NCBI GenBank assembly: GCA_947630815.1
Contig: CANRJD010000015.1
Coordinates: 1 to 33,178 of the forward strand
Length of the DNA: 33,178 bases
Direction: 5' to 3'
Source of the DNA: an uncultured Akkermansia sp.
Lineage (GTDB): Bacteria > Verrucomicrobiota > Verrucomicrobiia > Verrucomicrobiales > Akkermansiaceae
The notes beneath the pieces are model-generated. The model saw only the letters and a program-made list of their open reading frames with translations, made no database searches and had not been told where the DNA came from. Within the stretch, counting starts at the first letter, position 1; every line of letters begins with the position of its first letter. Of the stretch, positions 26,800 through 33,178 are shown piece by piece. The translations under genes and the position numbers were made by a program.

Positions 26800-27015
26800 G
26801 GGGTCACATTTAGGGTCACATAGCGGGGGCACATAAAAAAAATCGCCGCAGCCCTAGTGAAATCTATACTTATCACGATTATGAACAGGTTTGATAGACA
26901 CGAAAATTCGCCCGTTTGGGGTCACATTGGTGGGCACATAGGGAATGCCCCGGTATTCTGCGTTAAAATCTAAACTTACAACGATTATATGAGCTGGATT
27001 GAAAAACGAGAGAAT
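26800..27015 (+). repeat. Imperfect ~107-bp tandem duplication spanning the recombinase start
   Basis: Unit 1 (26800-26905) and unit 2 (26918-27015) share, in order, GGGGTCACAT, GGGCACAT, AAATCTAWACTTA and ACGATTAT, then an ATG. The two ATGs open similar peptides, MNRFDRHEN and MSWIEKREN. The boxes GGGTCACAT/GGGCACAT occur five times (26800, 26813, 26827, 26918, 26932) and could be arm-type binding sites of the recombinase. Confidence 0.65.
26881..26973 (+). pseudogene. Truncated copy of a recombinase N terminus
   Basis: A 30-codon frame beginning MNRFDRHEN matches the start of the following recombinase (MSWIEKREN) at six of nine positions, counting conservative changes. It then runs into the second repeat unit and stops. 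It looks like the 5' relic of a related integrase left by tandem duplication or successive integration. Confidence 0.45.
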
Positions 27016-28095
27016 TGTAGATGCTGGATTGCTTGCTGGAAGCAAGGCAATCGCAAGGTGCGACGTTCAACGGGTATCCGCATTGAAGCAGGGGCAGCCG
27101 GTAGGCATGCGCGTGCGCTTGCGGAGCAGACGGCGGCGGCGATGGAGACGGCTTCCACAGGGGAGACCCCGGCGCACAAGGCGTGCGATGCGGTGCGCAA
27201 GGTGGCGGAGCTTCACGGGTGCGCGGGGAGGATTCCGACGGTGCGGGAGTATTTCGCTGACTTCCCACGGACGGCCGGTGAAAGCACGGAGAGGAACAGG
27301 ACTCGGGCATTTAATTTGTTTTTGGAGTATCTTGGCGCGGGGGCTGACAGGCGGATTGATACCATCACGCCCGCGATTTGCCGGGAGTTTGTGAGGCACG
27401 AGCTGAGGCGCGTTGCACGCGGTACGGTTGTCCATTTCCGAGTGTTCATTTCTGCGGTGTTCAAGCGCGCCGTGGAGGTGGATGATTATCTGAGCAAAAA
27501 CCAGTTTGCCGGGGTGGATATGGCGGCTGAGGCGCGCGCCATGATGCCCGAGCGCGGGAGGGACAAGCAAAAGCGTTTGCCGTTCACGTTGGAGGAGATT
27601 CACTTCATGATTCAGAGCTTCCCGGCGCCGTGGAATGATATGGTGGCGGTGAGTTTTTACTTGGGCGGCTTGAGGCTTTCGGATGTTTGCATGCTTCGTT
27701 GGGATGCGGTGAACTGGCGGGAGGGCTACATTCGTCTTGTGGAGGTGAAGACGCGCAAGGAGCGTTATCTGCCGATTTTGCCGCAGCTGAAAGAGGTGCT
27801 TATGCAGCGGCTCACGCAGTCCACGGGCGGCGAGGAATACGTGTTTCCGGAGATGGCGCATTATTACATGGGCAGCTCAAAGACTAGTATCTCAACGCAG
27901 TTTACCGCGCTACTCCGTGCGCATGGGATGATTACGGGGACTGTGAACGCGGGCAAGGCGAAGGGCGACCGGCACGCGGTGAGCGCAAAGTCTTTCCATT
28001 CCATCCGGCACACCGTGGCAACTTACTTGCGCGGCGGGATGACGGGCACTGCGCTTTTCTCGCCTGATGCGATTCGGGATTTTTTTGTGAAGTAG
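26989..28095 (+). CDS. Tyrosine recombinase (phage-type integrase), C terminus apparently lost
   Basis: The 368-residue protein has an N-terminal arm/core-binding region (about 1-180) and a catalytic domain with R229 (LGGLRLSDV), K254 (VEVKTRK) and the HxxR box H337/R340 (FHSIRHTVATYL). It then ends after 28 more residues, without the second His/Trp and the nucleophilic Tyr that the family needs. Read past the TAG at 28093 in the same frame, a GHSTKLY segment appears (28132-28152), resembling the missing box but with shorter spacing. It is probably an inactive remnant of an element inserted at tRNA-Glu. No excisionase or cargo gene accompanies it. Confidence 0.8.
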   Translation: MSWIEKRENCRCWIACWKQGNRKVRRSTGIRIEAGAAGRHARALAEQTAAAMETASTGETPAHKACDAVRKVAELHGCAGRIPTVREYFADFPRTAGESTERNRTRAFNLFLEYLGAGADRRIDTITPAICREFVRHELRRVARGTVVHFRVFISAVFKRAVEVDDYLSKNQFAGVDMAAEARAMMPERGRDKQKRLPFTLEEIHFMIQSFPAPWNDMVAVSFYLGGLRLSDVCMLRWDAVNWREGYIRLVEVKTRKERYLPILPQLKEVLMQRLTQSTGGEEYVFPEMAHYYMGSSKTSISTQFTALLRAHGMITGTVNAGKAKGDRHAVSAKSFHSIRHTVATYLRGGMTGTALFSPDAIRDFFVK

Positions 28096-28160
28096 TGGAT
28101 GTGCTGCCGACTTTGTAGAATTGCTCTGTGGGGTCATTCCACAAAATTATACGAAGAGCG

Positions 28161-28181
28161 CTTTTTCTTGGGACGGATGAG
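28161..28181 (+). promoter_or_regulatory. TTGGGAC-type motif, copy 5
   Basis: CTTTTTCTTGGGACGGATGA lies nine bases before the dsbD -35 box, in the direction of dsbD. It also overlaps the readthrough frame beyond the recombinase stop. Confidence 0.5.
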
Positions 28182-28189
28182 ACAGGCAC

Positions 28190-28218
28190 TTGCTTTTGCC
28201 AAGGAGATGTGGTAGAGT
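28190..28218 (+). promoter_or_regulatory. Promoter of dsbD, likely leaderless
   Basis: TTGCTT (28190-28195), a 17-base spacer and TAGAGT (28213-28218). The ATG at 28226 starts seven bases after the -10 box. Confidence 0.6.
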
Positions 28219-28225
28219 CTGGACG

Positions 28226-30346
28226 ATGAATGCTGTATTGAAAAAGATGGCAGGCGTGCTGGTGCTGTTAGGAAGCATGTTGTGGGCAGAGCCGGAGGGG
28301 GAACAGATGCATTTGACGGCTGAAGCAAATGTGCGGGCGTATGAATCCGGTCAAAGTTTTTTAGTGTCGCTGAAGGGTGAATTACCGGCTGGCTGGCACG
28401 CGTATTACCGCAATCCCGGCAGTGCGGGATTGGGCATGCAGGTGGAGCTGACGGCGCCGTCCGGCTTTGTTGTGCAAGGTCCATATTGGCAAGCTCCGCA
28501 GCGTATTGTCAGTGAGACGAGTACTGTATATGGCTATACGGCTCCGGTCGTGGTGTGGAGGATCACTCCCCCTGCAGATGCGCCGGAGCAAGCGCAGCTC
28601 AACTTCAGTGCGACGGTGCAGCTGTGCAATGATCTGCAATGTGCACCGCCCACCACGACAGATACGCAGCTGGTCATCAAGCGTGGCCAAGCTGAGCCTG
28701 ATCCCGGATGGAGTGGGGCGGAAAAGCTTGTGGAGAAGTTGGGCGACGCCTCAGTGCAGCGGATACGCGCCATGCGCAACGCCACCGGCTATGAACTTTC
28801 CTTGGCTGATCCCGGCTACGCAGGCGACCCGATCTTCATCTCAGAAGATAACGCAGTGCACCCGGCTCTGCCGCAGAGCGTGCGCCGCGAGAACAGCACC
28901 CTGCACCTGCAACTTCCTGCCAACATGGGAGATGACGCCATGTACCCTGCGCCGCAAACCCGTCCGCACGATCTGAGCGGGCAGCTGGTGTGGCCGGGGG
29001 GAGAACACACGACGATAGTGGCGCCACTGCGGAGCGAGGCGCGGGGCGTGCCTGCGGATTTCTTCGGGATAGCGTTTGGGCTGTTTTTGGGCGGCATTTT
29101 GCTGAATCTGATGCCTTGCGTTTTCCCTGTATTAGGGCTGAAAGTAATGAGCTTTGTGCAACTGAGCGGCGGTAGCCGTGCACGGGTGGTAGCGCATTCG
29201 CTGTCATTTGTTTCAGGCATCGTAGTGAGCTTTGTGCTACTGGGAGCGGCATTGGTCGTGGTTTCCAATTTCAGCACGTTAGTCGATATCCCGTGGCAGG
29301 ACTGGGCGAGTGAGCTGCTCAATGATATCGGCGGCGAGGATCGCAGCTGGGCGGCATGGATGCAGAATGAGTGGGTGGTGTATGGACTCACCGTGCTGTT
29401 ACTGGTGCTGGGGCTGGGCATGTATGGCGTTTTTGAAATCGGCGTGACTGCTTCTGCAGCCGGACAGGGAGTGCAACAGCGCAGCGGCGTGACAGGTGCG
29501 TTCTTGCAAGGCCTGCTCGTCACTCTCGTGGCTACCCCCTGCAGCGCTCCTTTCTTGGGCGCGGCCATGCCGGCAGCCATGGCTCTCCCTGGACTGTGGC
29601 TTGTCGCTGCGCTGGTTGCCATGGGCCTCGGGCTTGGGCTCCCATACATGATCCTGAGTGTGTTCCCCGGGCTAGTGGGGTTATTGCCGCGCCCGGGACA
29701 ATGGATGGAATCCCTCAAACAGGGGCTTTCCTTCCTTATGGTCGGTGCGGCAGCTTGGCTTCTGGACGTGTACCTGAGCATGCACAGCGGGGACAGCGGG
29801 CTTTCTGTGTTGCTAGGGATGGTGGGAATTGGCGCGGCGTGTTGGGTGTATGGTCGCTGGTGCCCAATTTATCGCAGTAAGCTGAGCCGCGCCGTGGGAT
29901 TGCTTGCCACTCTGGCGCTGGCTGCGGGCAGTGTGTGGTGCAGTATGCCTCGCGATGCTTCTAACGATGCCGCGGACAGTACGGCTTCTATCGCGTGGGT
30001 AACATGGACACCCGAAGCCATGAAAGAGGCGTTGGAGGAAGGCGACCCCGTGTATGTGGACTTCACTGCGAGGTGGTGCGCCACCTGTCTGGCCAATAAG
30101 AGCATTGCTTACACTGAGGAAGTGCGACGCCTTCTTAGTGAGCGCGGTGTGGTACTCATGCGCGCCGATAAAACCAAGGACAACCCCGCTATAGATGCCG
30201 AGATGCGACGCTTGGGGAGAAGCGCCGTGCCTGTCAATGCTCTCTACGTGCCGGGCAAGGAACCGGTAGTCACTCGCGAACTGCTTTCCCCCGGGTATTT
30301 GATGGAGTTCCTGCAGCAGCACCTTCCCCCAAGACAAGCGCATTAG
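28226..30346 (+). CDS. dsbD: Thiol:disulfide interchange protein DsbD
   Basis: Moves reducing equivalents from cytoplasmic thioredoxin across the inner membrane to periplasmic thiol proteins. The 706-residue protein has all three parts. A signal peptide (about 1-21, LLGSMLWA) precedes the periplasmic alpha domain with C134 and C139 (LCNDLQC). The membrane beta domain has paired Cys C298 (LMPCVFP) and C439 (ATPCSAP) and about eight helices between roughly 280 and 575. The gamma thioredoxin domain contains WCATC (C618, C621). ATG 28226 was chosen because the upstream TTG reading adds no signal-peptide character and a promoter ends just before it. It is likely a single-gene unit; its stop codon lies in a repeat hairpin. 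Confidence 0.95.
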   Translation: MNAVLKKMAGVLVLLGSMLWAEPEGEQMHLTAEANVRAYESGQSFLVSLKGELPAGWHAYYRNPGSAGLGMQVELTAPSGFVVQGPYWQAPQRIVSETSTVYGYTAPVVVWRITPPADAPEQAQLNFSATVQLCNDLQCAPPTTTDTQLVIKRGQAEPDPGWSGAEKLVEKLGDASVQRIRAMRNATGYELSLADPGYAGDPIFISEDNAVHPALPQSVRRENSTLHLQLPANMGDDAMYPAPQTRPHDLSGQLVWPGGEHTTIVAPLRSEARGVPADFFGIAFGLFLGGILLNLMPCVFPVLGLKVMSFVQLSGGSRARVVAHSLSFVSGIVVSFVLLGAALVVVSNFSTLVDIPWQDWASELLNDIGGEDRSWAAWMQNEWVVYGLTVLLLVLGLGMYGVFEIGVTASAAGQGVQQRSGVTGAFLQGLLVTLVATPCSAPFLGAAMPAAMALPGLWLVAALVAMGLGLGLPYMILSVFPGLVGLLPRPGQWMESLKQGLSFLMVGAAAWLLDVYLSMHSGDSGLSVLLGMVGIGAACWVYGRWCPIYRSKLSRAVGLLATLALAAGSVWCSMPRDASNDAADSTASIAWVTWTPEAMKEALEEGDPVYVDFTARWCATCLANKSIAYTEEVRRLLSERGVVLMRADKTKDNPAIDAEMRRLGRSAVPVNALYVPGKEPVVTRELLSPGYLMEFLQQHLPPRQAH

Positions 30347-30360
30347 GAAATGCGTTTGCC
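30333..30360 (+). terminator. Hairpin containing the dsbD stop codon
   Basis: GACAAGCGCATT and AATGCGTTTGCC pair over 12 positions (one mismatch, one G-U) with a four-base loop AGGA. The dsbD stop TAG (30344-30346) sits at the stem/loop junction. The hairpin is the same class as 7543-7570, and both are followed by TATGTACGAT. Confidence 0.5.
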
Positions 30361-30500
30361 TATGTACGATGTTGGATGCACGATGTACGATTTGAATGCT
30401 AGCGCGCCGGAGGCGCGGAGATTTGGCGAAGCAGCAGGCACCTAGCGGTGCCGTATGACGGTGGCAGACGGGGTCTGCCACCGTCGTCCATCGTAATTTA
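30361..30500. repeat. Intergenic heptad/palindrome repeat block F
   Basis: Reverse-strand heptads (30361-30393) are followed by palindromes CGCGCC-GGA-GGCGCG (about 30401-30416), GGCACC-TAGC-GGTGCC (about 30437-30452) and the 13-bp hairpin at 30457-30485. The block ends with degenerate forward heptads (30485-30499). It separates the convergent genes dsbD and dapL. Confidence 0.65.
30457..30485 (-). terminator. Perfect 13-bp hairpin after dapL
   Basis: GACGGTGGCAGAC, loop GGG, GTCTGCCACCGTC; 22 bases beyond the dapL stop. No T-tract follows on either strand, but the stem is long enough to stop or protect transcripts from both convergent genes. Confidence 0.5.
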
Positions 30501-30507
30501 ACCGTGT

Positions 30508-31749
30508 TTACTTGCCAAGGCAGGCAATGATGCGCTTGCAGGCCTCCTGCACATTCCCACGGCTGTTGAAGGCGGAAATGCGGAAGAAGCCTTCGCCATG
30601 CGCGCCAAACCCAGCGCCGGGTGTGATGACCAGATGCGCCTCGTGCAGCAGTTTGTCGAATAGCTCCCAGCTGCCCATTCCCTGCGGCGTCTGTACCCAC
30701 ACATAAGGTGCGTTCTGACCGCCCCACACCCGCAGTCCCACCTGACGGCAAGCATCGCTGAGCAGCTTGGCATTGCCCAAATAGTGATCGATGAGAGCAC
30801 GCGTCTGCTGCTTACCATCGGGGGTGAAGAGAGCTGCAGCCCCACGCTGCACAATGTAGCTGGCGCCATTGAATTTAGTCGTGTGACGACGACTCCAGAG
30901 CTTGGACACGGGCACATCGTTGCCGGCAGCGTCTTTGCCCATGAGCTCGTGGGGAATGACGATATAACCGCAGCGCACGCCGGTGAAACCGCCCTGCTTG
31001 GAGAAGGAGCGGAACTCGATGGCGCACTTGCGTGCCCCCGGGATGGCAAAAATGGAAGTGGGTATCTGCGGATCGGTGATAAAGGCCTCGTAGGCGCTAT
31101 CGTAGAGAATGATGGCATGCTGCTCAAGAGCGTAATCCACCCATTTTTGGAGCTGCTCGCGGGTGGCAGCGGCGCCGGTGGGGTTATTGGGTGAGCACAG
31201 GTACACCAAGTCCACATGCCCCTGCGGCACCTCCGGCACAAAGCCGTTCTCCGGCGTGCAGGGCAGGTACACGAGCCCCTCGTAGGAGCCGTCCTCACGC
31301 GCTTCGCCGGTGTTACCCTGCATCACGTTGGTATCCACATACACGGGATACACCGGATCCGGCACAGCAATGATATTGTCGTGCCCAAAGATGTCCAAGA
31401 TATTGCCTGTGTCGCACTTTGCGCCGTCGGACACGTAGATTTCATCGGGTTGCACATCAATGCCGCGCTCCTGGTAGGAAACGCGGGCAATGGGCTCGCG
31501 CAACCACTCATACCCCTGCTCCGGACCGTAGCCGTGGAAGGTCTCGCGGTGTGCCTGATCATCCACAGCCTTGTGCATGGCTTCAATAGCCACCTGCGGC
31601 AACGGCTCCGTGACATCCCCGATGCCACAACGGATAATTTGCGGTGCGATGTCCGGATTTTCGGCAGCAAAGGCAGCCACGCGGCGCCCGATCTCCGGGA
31701 AAAGATACCCCGCGCGAAGTTTGAGAAAGTTATCATTGATACGTGCCAT
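30508..31749 (-). CDS. dapL: LL-diaminopimelate aminotransferase DapL
   Basis: PLP-dependent class I/II aminotransferase that makes LL-diaminopimelate directly from tetrahydrodipicolinate and glutamate. It replaces the DapD/C/E steps of lysine and peptidoglycan precursor synthesis. The 413-residue length and N terminus [20 protein letters not shown] are typical. The PLP lysine is K251 ([13 protein letters not shown]); D217 and Y220 (LYDSAYEAF) and SPNNPTG (186-192) complete the cofactor site. [15 protein letters not shown] is a DapL-like segment. The ATG at 31749 is nine bases below a -10 box; an upstream in-frame ATG would lie above the predicted transcription start. It appears monocistronic. 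Confidence 0.95.
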   Translation of the reverse strand: MARINDNFLKLRAGYLFPEIGRRVAAFAAENPDIAPQIIRCGIGDVTEPLPQVAIEAMHKAVDDQAHRETFHGYGPEQGYEWLREPIARVSYQERGIDVQPDEIYVSDGAKCDTGNILDIFGHDNIIAVPDPVYPVYVDTNVMQGNTGEAREDGSYEGLVYLPCTPENGFVPEVPQGHVDLVYLCSPNNPTGAAATREQLQKWVDYALEQHAIILYDSAYEAFITDPQIPTSIFAIPGARKCAIEFRSFSKQGGFTGVRCGYIVIPHELMGKDAAGNDVPVSKLWSRRHTTKFNGASYIVQRGAAALFTPDGKQQTRALIDHYLGNAKLLSDACRQVGLRVWGGQNAPYVWVQTPQGMGSWELFDKLLHEAHLVITPGAGFGAHGEGFFRISAFNSRGNVQEACKRIIACLGK

Positions 31750-31758
31750 AGTGGGGGA

Positions 31759-31787
31759 ATTATGCACCCGGTGAATGCGTTTGGCAA
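31759..31787 (-). promoter_or_regulatory. Promoter of dapL, likely leaderless
   Basis: TTGCCA (31787-31782), a 17-base spacer and CATAAT (31764-31759); the ATG begins nine bases after the -10 box. Confidence 0.65.
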
Positions 31788-31804
31788 GGCTAATCGGCGT
31801 TCAT

Positions 31805-31825
31805 TTCACACGTGTCCCAATAAAG
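31805..31825 (-). promoter_or_regulatory. TTGGGAC-type motif, copy 6
   Basis: On the minus strand TTTATTGGGACACGTGTGAA, 17 bases upstream of the dapL -35 box and in the direction of dapL. Confidence 0.5.
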
Positions 31826-31846
31826 TCTTTTCCAGGCTCATTTTTG

Positions 31847-32045
31847 CAAATCGTACCTCGTACCTCGTAAATCGTACATAGGCGGCGTCAGCCGCCTCCG
31901 CCGCTTTCTAATCATCTTCGCGCACTGCTTCATCGCATTCCTCTGCTTTTCTCCGCTTTCCCGCGCGACGCGCGCTAGCATCCAAATCGTACCTCGCACA
32001 TCATACATAGGCAGGCCCCGTCTGCCACCGTCGTAAATCGTAAAT
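31847..32045. repeat. Intergenic heptad/palindrome repeat block G
   Basis: The longest block. Four heptads (TCGTACC twice, TCGTAAA, TCGTACA; 31850-31877) are followed by hairpin GGCGGC-GTCA-GCCGCC (31881-31896) and a C/T-rich middle similar to blocks A and C. A CGCGCGACGCGCG palindrome (about 31962-31976) follows, then degenerate heptads (31986-32008), hairpin GGCAG...CTGCC (32010-32026) and TCGTAAA-TCGTAAA (32031-32044). It lies between the divergent genes dapL and nagA. Confidence 0.65.
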
Positions 32046-32051
32046 GTAATC

Positions 32052-32074
32052 GCTTTTTCTTGGGACAGATGTGA
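32052..32074 (+). promoter_or_regulatory. TTGGGAC-type motif, copy 7
   Basis: CTTTTTCTTGGGACAGATGT followed by GA, directly after a heptad array and 30 bases before the nagA -35 box, in the direction of nagA. Confidence 0.5.
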
Positions 32075-32104
32075 CTTTTTTTCCCGAGGAGGGGCTGATT
32101 AGGC

Positions 32105-32133
32105 TTGAATGTACTAGCAGGTACGAGTAAGAT
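32105..32133 (+). promoter_or_regulatory. Candidate promoter of nagA
   Basis: TTGAAT (32105-32110), a 17-base spacer and TAAGAT (32128-32133). It leaves a leader of about 40 bases that contains a small GGCGC/GCGCC hairpin and no Shine-Dalgarno. Confidence 0.5.
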
Positions 32134-32180
32134 GAGGGCGAGGCGCGAGGAATGCGCCGGCACACACATTCTGTACTGCT

Positions 32181-33178
32181 ATGAAGACAATTATTACAAA
32201 TGCGCACGTTATTTCTCCCGGGGTTGATATTATGGGTGGCAGTGTTTTGATAGAAGACGGCAAAGTGGTGGCCGTGCTGCAACCGGGCGAGAGCGCACAG
32301 GCAGATGCCACGCACGATGCCGGCGGGCACATGCTGATGCCGGGGTTCATCGATATCCACTCTCACGGCGCGGGTGGCTGCGACACCTGCGATTGCAAGG
32401 TGGAGAGCATCCGCACCATCGCGGATTGCAAAATGAAGGAGGGCGTGACAACCTGGCTGCCGACGACGCTGACGCTCGGCACAAACACTTTGGCGGATGT
32501 GTGCCGCTGCGTGAAAGAATACGCAACTTCCCCAAATGGCTCTAAAACTCCCGGTGTGCATTTGGAGGGGCCTTACATCAACCCCAAGCAGTGCGGCGCG
32601 CAGAACCCTGCCTTCGTACGCCCTGCCGATGTGGATGAGTTAATGATGCTGCACGCGATTTACCCGGTACTCAATATCACATTGGCTCCGGAAATGCCGG
32701 GAGCGATCGACTTTATCGCTCGGGCCACAGCAGAGGGCATTACCTGCTCCGCCGGTCACTCCGCAGCCACGCACGCAGACTTTGCGAAAGCGAAGGCCGC
32801 CGGATTGCGTCGCCTCACGCACTTCTGCAACCAGATGAGCCCGCAACACCACCGCGAAATCGGTCTGGTGGGCTCCGGCATGCTCGACCCCGACATCCGC
32901 ATCGAAATCATCTGCGATACCATCCATCTGTGCGCGGATATGCTCAACCTCACGTTCAGCAACAAACCCATCGATCAGATGATCATGATTACGGACTCCC
33001 TTGCCTGCTCATGGATGCCGGATGGACCCGGCCAGTTGGGCGGCTTGCCGATCATCGTGAAAAACGGTGTAGCGAGGCTTGAGAGCGGGAATTTAGCGGG
33101 TTCTACCCTGCGCTATGCCAAAGGTCTCTACAATGTGTGGAAAATCACCGGCAAGCCGCTTAGTCAGCTTGTGAAGGC
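32181..33178 (+). CDS. nagA: N-acetylglucosamine-6-phosphate deacetylase NagA, 3' end outside the window
   Basis: Removes acetate from GlcNAc-6-phosphate, giving glucosamine-6-phosphate for glycolysis or cell-wall recycling. The first 332 residues are present. This amidohydrolase shows H60 and H62 (FIDIHSHGAGG), E129 (VHLEGPYINP), H193 (SAGHSAATH), H214 (LTHFCNQMSP) and D272 (MITDSLACS). All of these lie within a few positions of the E. coli metal and catalytic residues. Substrate-loop segment GSTL follows near 308. The family length of ~380 suggests about 50 residues are missing. The ATG at 32181 gives MKTIITNAHVISPG. In a mucin-degrading organism it would serve amino-sugar use; that context is inferred. 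Confidence 0.94.
   Translation, partial: MKTIITNAHVISPGVDIMGGSVLIEDGKVVAVLQPGESAQADATHDAGGHMLMPGFIDIHSHGAGGCDTCDCKVESIRTIADCKMKEGVTTWLPTTLTLGTNTLADVCRCVKEYATSPNGSKTPGVHLEGPYINPKQCGAQNPAFVRPADVDELMMLHAIYPVLNITLAPEMPGAIDFIARATAEGITCSAGHSAATHADFAKAKAAGLRRLTHFCNQMSPQHHREIGLVGSGMLDPDIRIEIICDTIHLCADMLNLTFSNKPIDQMIMITDSLACSWMPDGPGQLGGLPIIVKNGVARLESGNLAGSTLRYAKGLYNVWKITGKPLSQLVK

Noticed and set aside
26633..28160. Complete integrative element bounded by tRNA-Glu
   Set aside because: No second copy of the tRNA 3' end and no other mobile genes were found; only a damaged recombinase and a 5' relic can be supported.
29813..30751. 312-codon minus-strand frame across the end of dsbD and dapL
   Set aside because: It overlaps two well-supported genes and the repeat block and has no recognisable motif.

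Overview
The window is about 33 kb of a bacterial chromosome that most resembles an Akkermansia-like verrucomicrobium. That placement is an inference. It rests on a very large autotransporter with passenger-associated beta repeats, lysine synthesis through LL-diaminopimelate aminotransferase (DapL), an N-acetylglucosamine-6-phosphate deacetylase, and very few Shine-Dalgarno sequences. No 16S rRNA or other decisive marker is present.

Layout. A tRNA-Arg(ACG) is cut by the left edge (minus strand). Positions 338-7376 (minus) hold a complete, tightly overlapping histidine operon, hisG-hisDC-hisB-hisH-hisA-hisF-hisIE. All ten steps are packed into seven genes, with hisD and hisC fused, in the same order as the enterobacterial operon. 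A short His-containing leader ORF and a foldable leader precede hisG. A HAD phosphatase (7793-8635, plus) follows. Then comes a minus-strand operon nuoB-nuoC-RNase III-like-comEC (12548 down to 8962). From 13256 to 25846 one plus-strand gene encodes a 4196-residue autotransporter, flanked by two direct copies of a ~185-bp repeat and followed by a tandem stem-loop array. Next are tRNA-Glu(TTC), a tyrosine recombinase that looks C-terminally broken and has a duplicated 5' end, a DsbD thiol:disulfide transporter (plus), dapL (minus) and the 5' part of nagA (plus, cut by the right edge).

Intergenic DNA is unusually patterned. Six blocks carry tandem heptads of consensus TCGTAMA mixed with short GC-rich palindromes. 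A second motif, close to TTGGGACRNRTGTG, occurs seven times; in six cases it lies upstream of a gene read in the same direction. Four protein genes (HAD phosphatase, nuoB, dsbD, dapL) have a sigma70-like promoter whose -10 box ends only 7-10 bases before the ATG, so their mRNAs are probably leaderless or nearly so.

Functionally most of the window is biosynthetic or housekeeping: histidine, lysine/peptidoglycan precursor, amino-sugar use, respiratory complex I subunits and envelope disulfide chemistry. The accessory material is the autotransporter, its flanking repeats and the recombinase remnant beside tRNA-Glu. Everything was read by eye; no database search was run.
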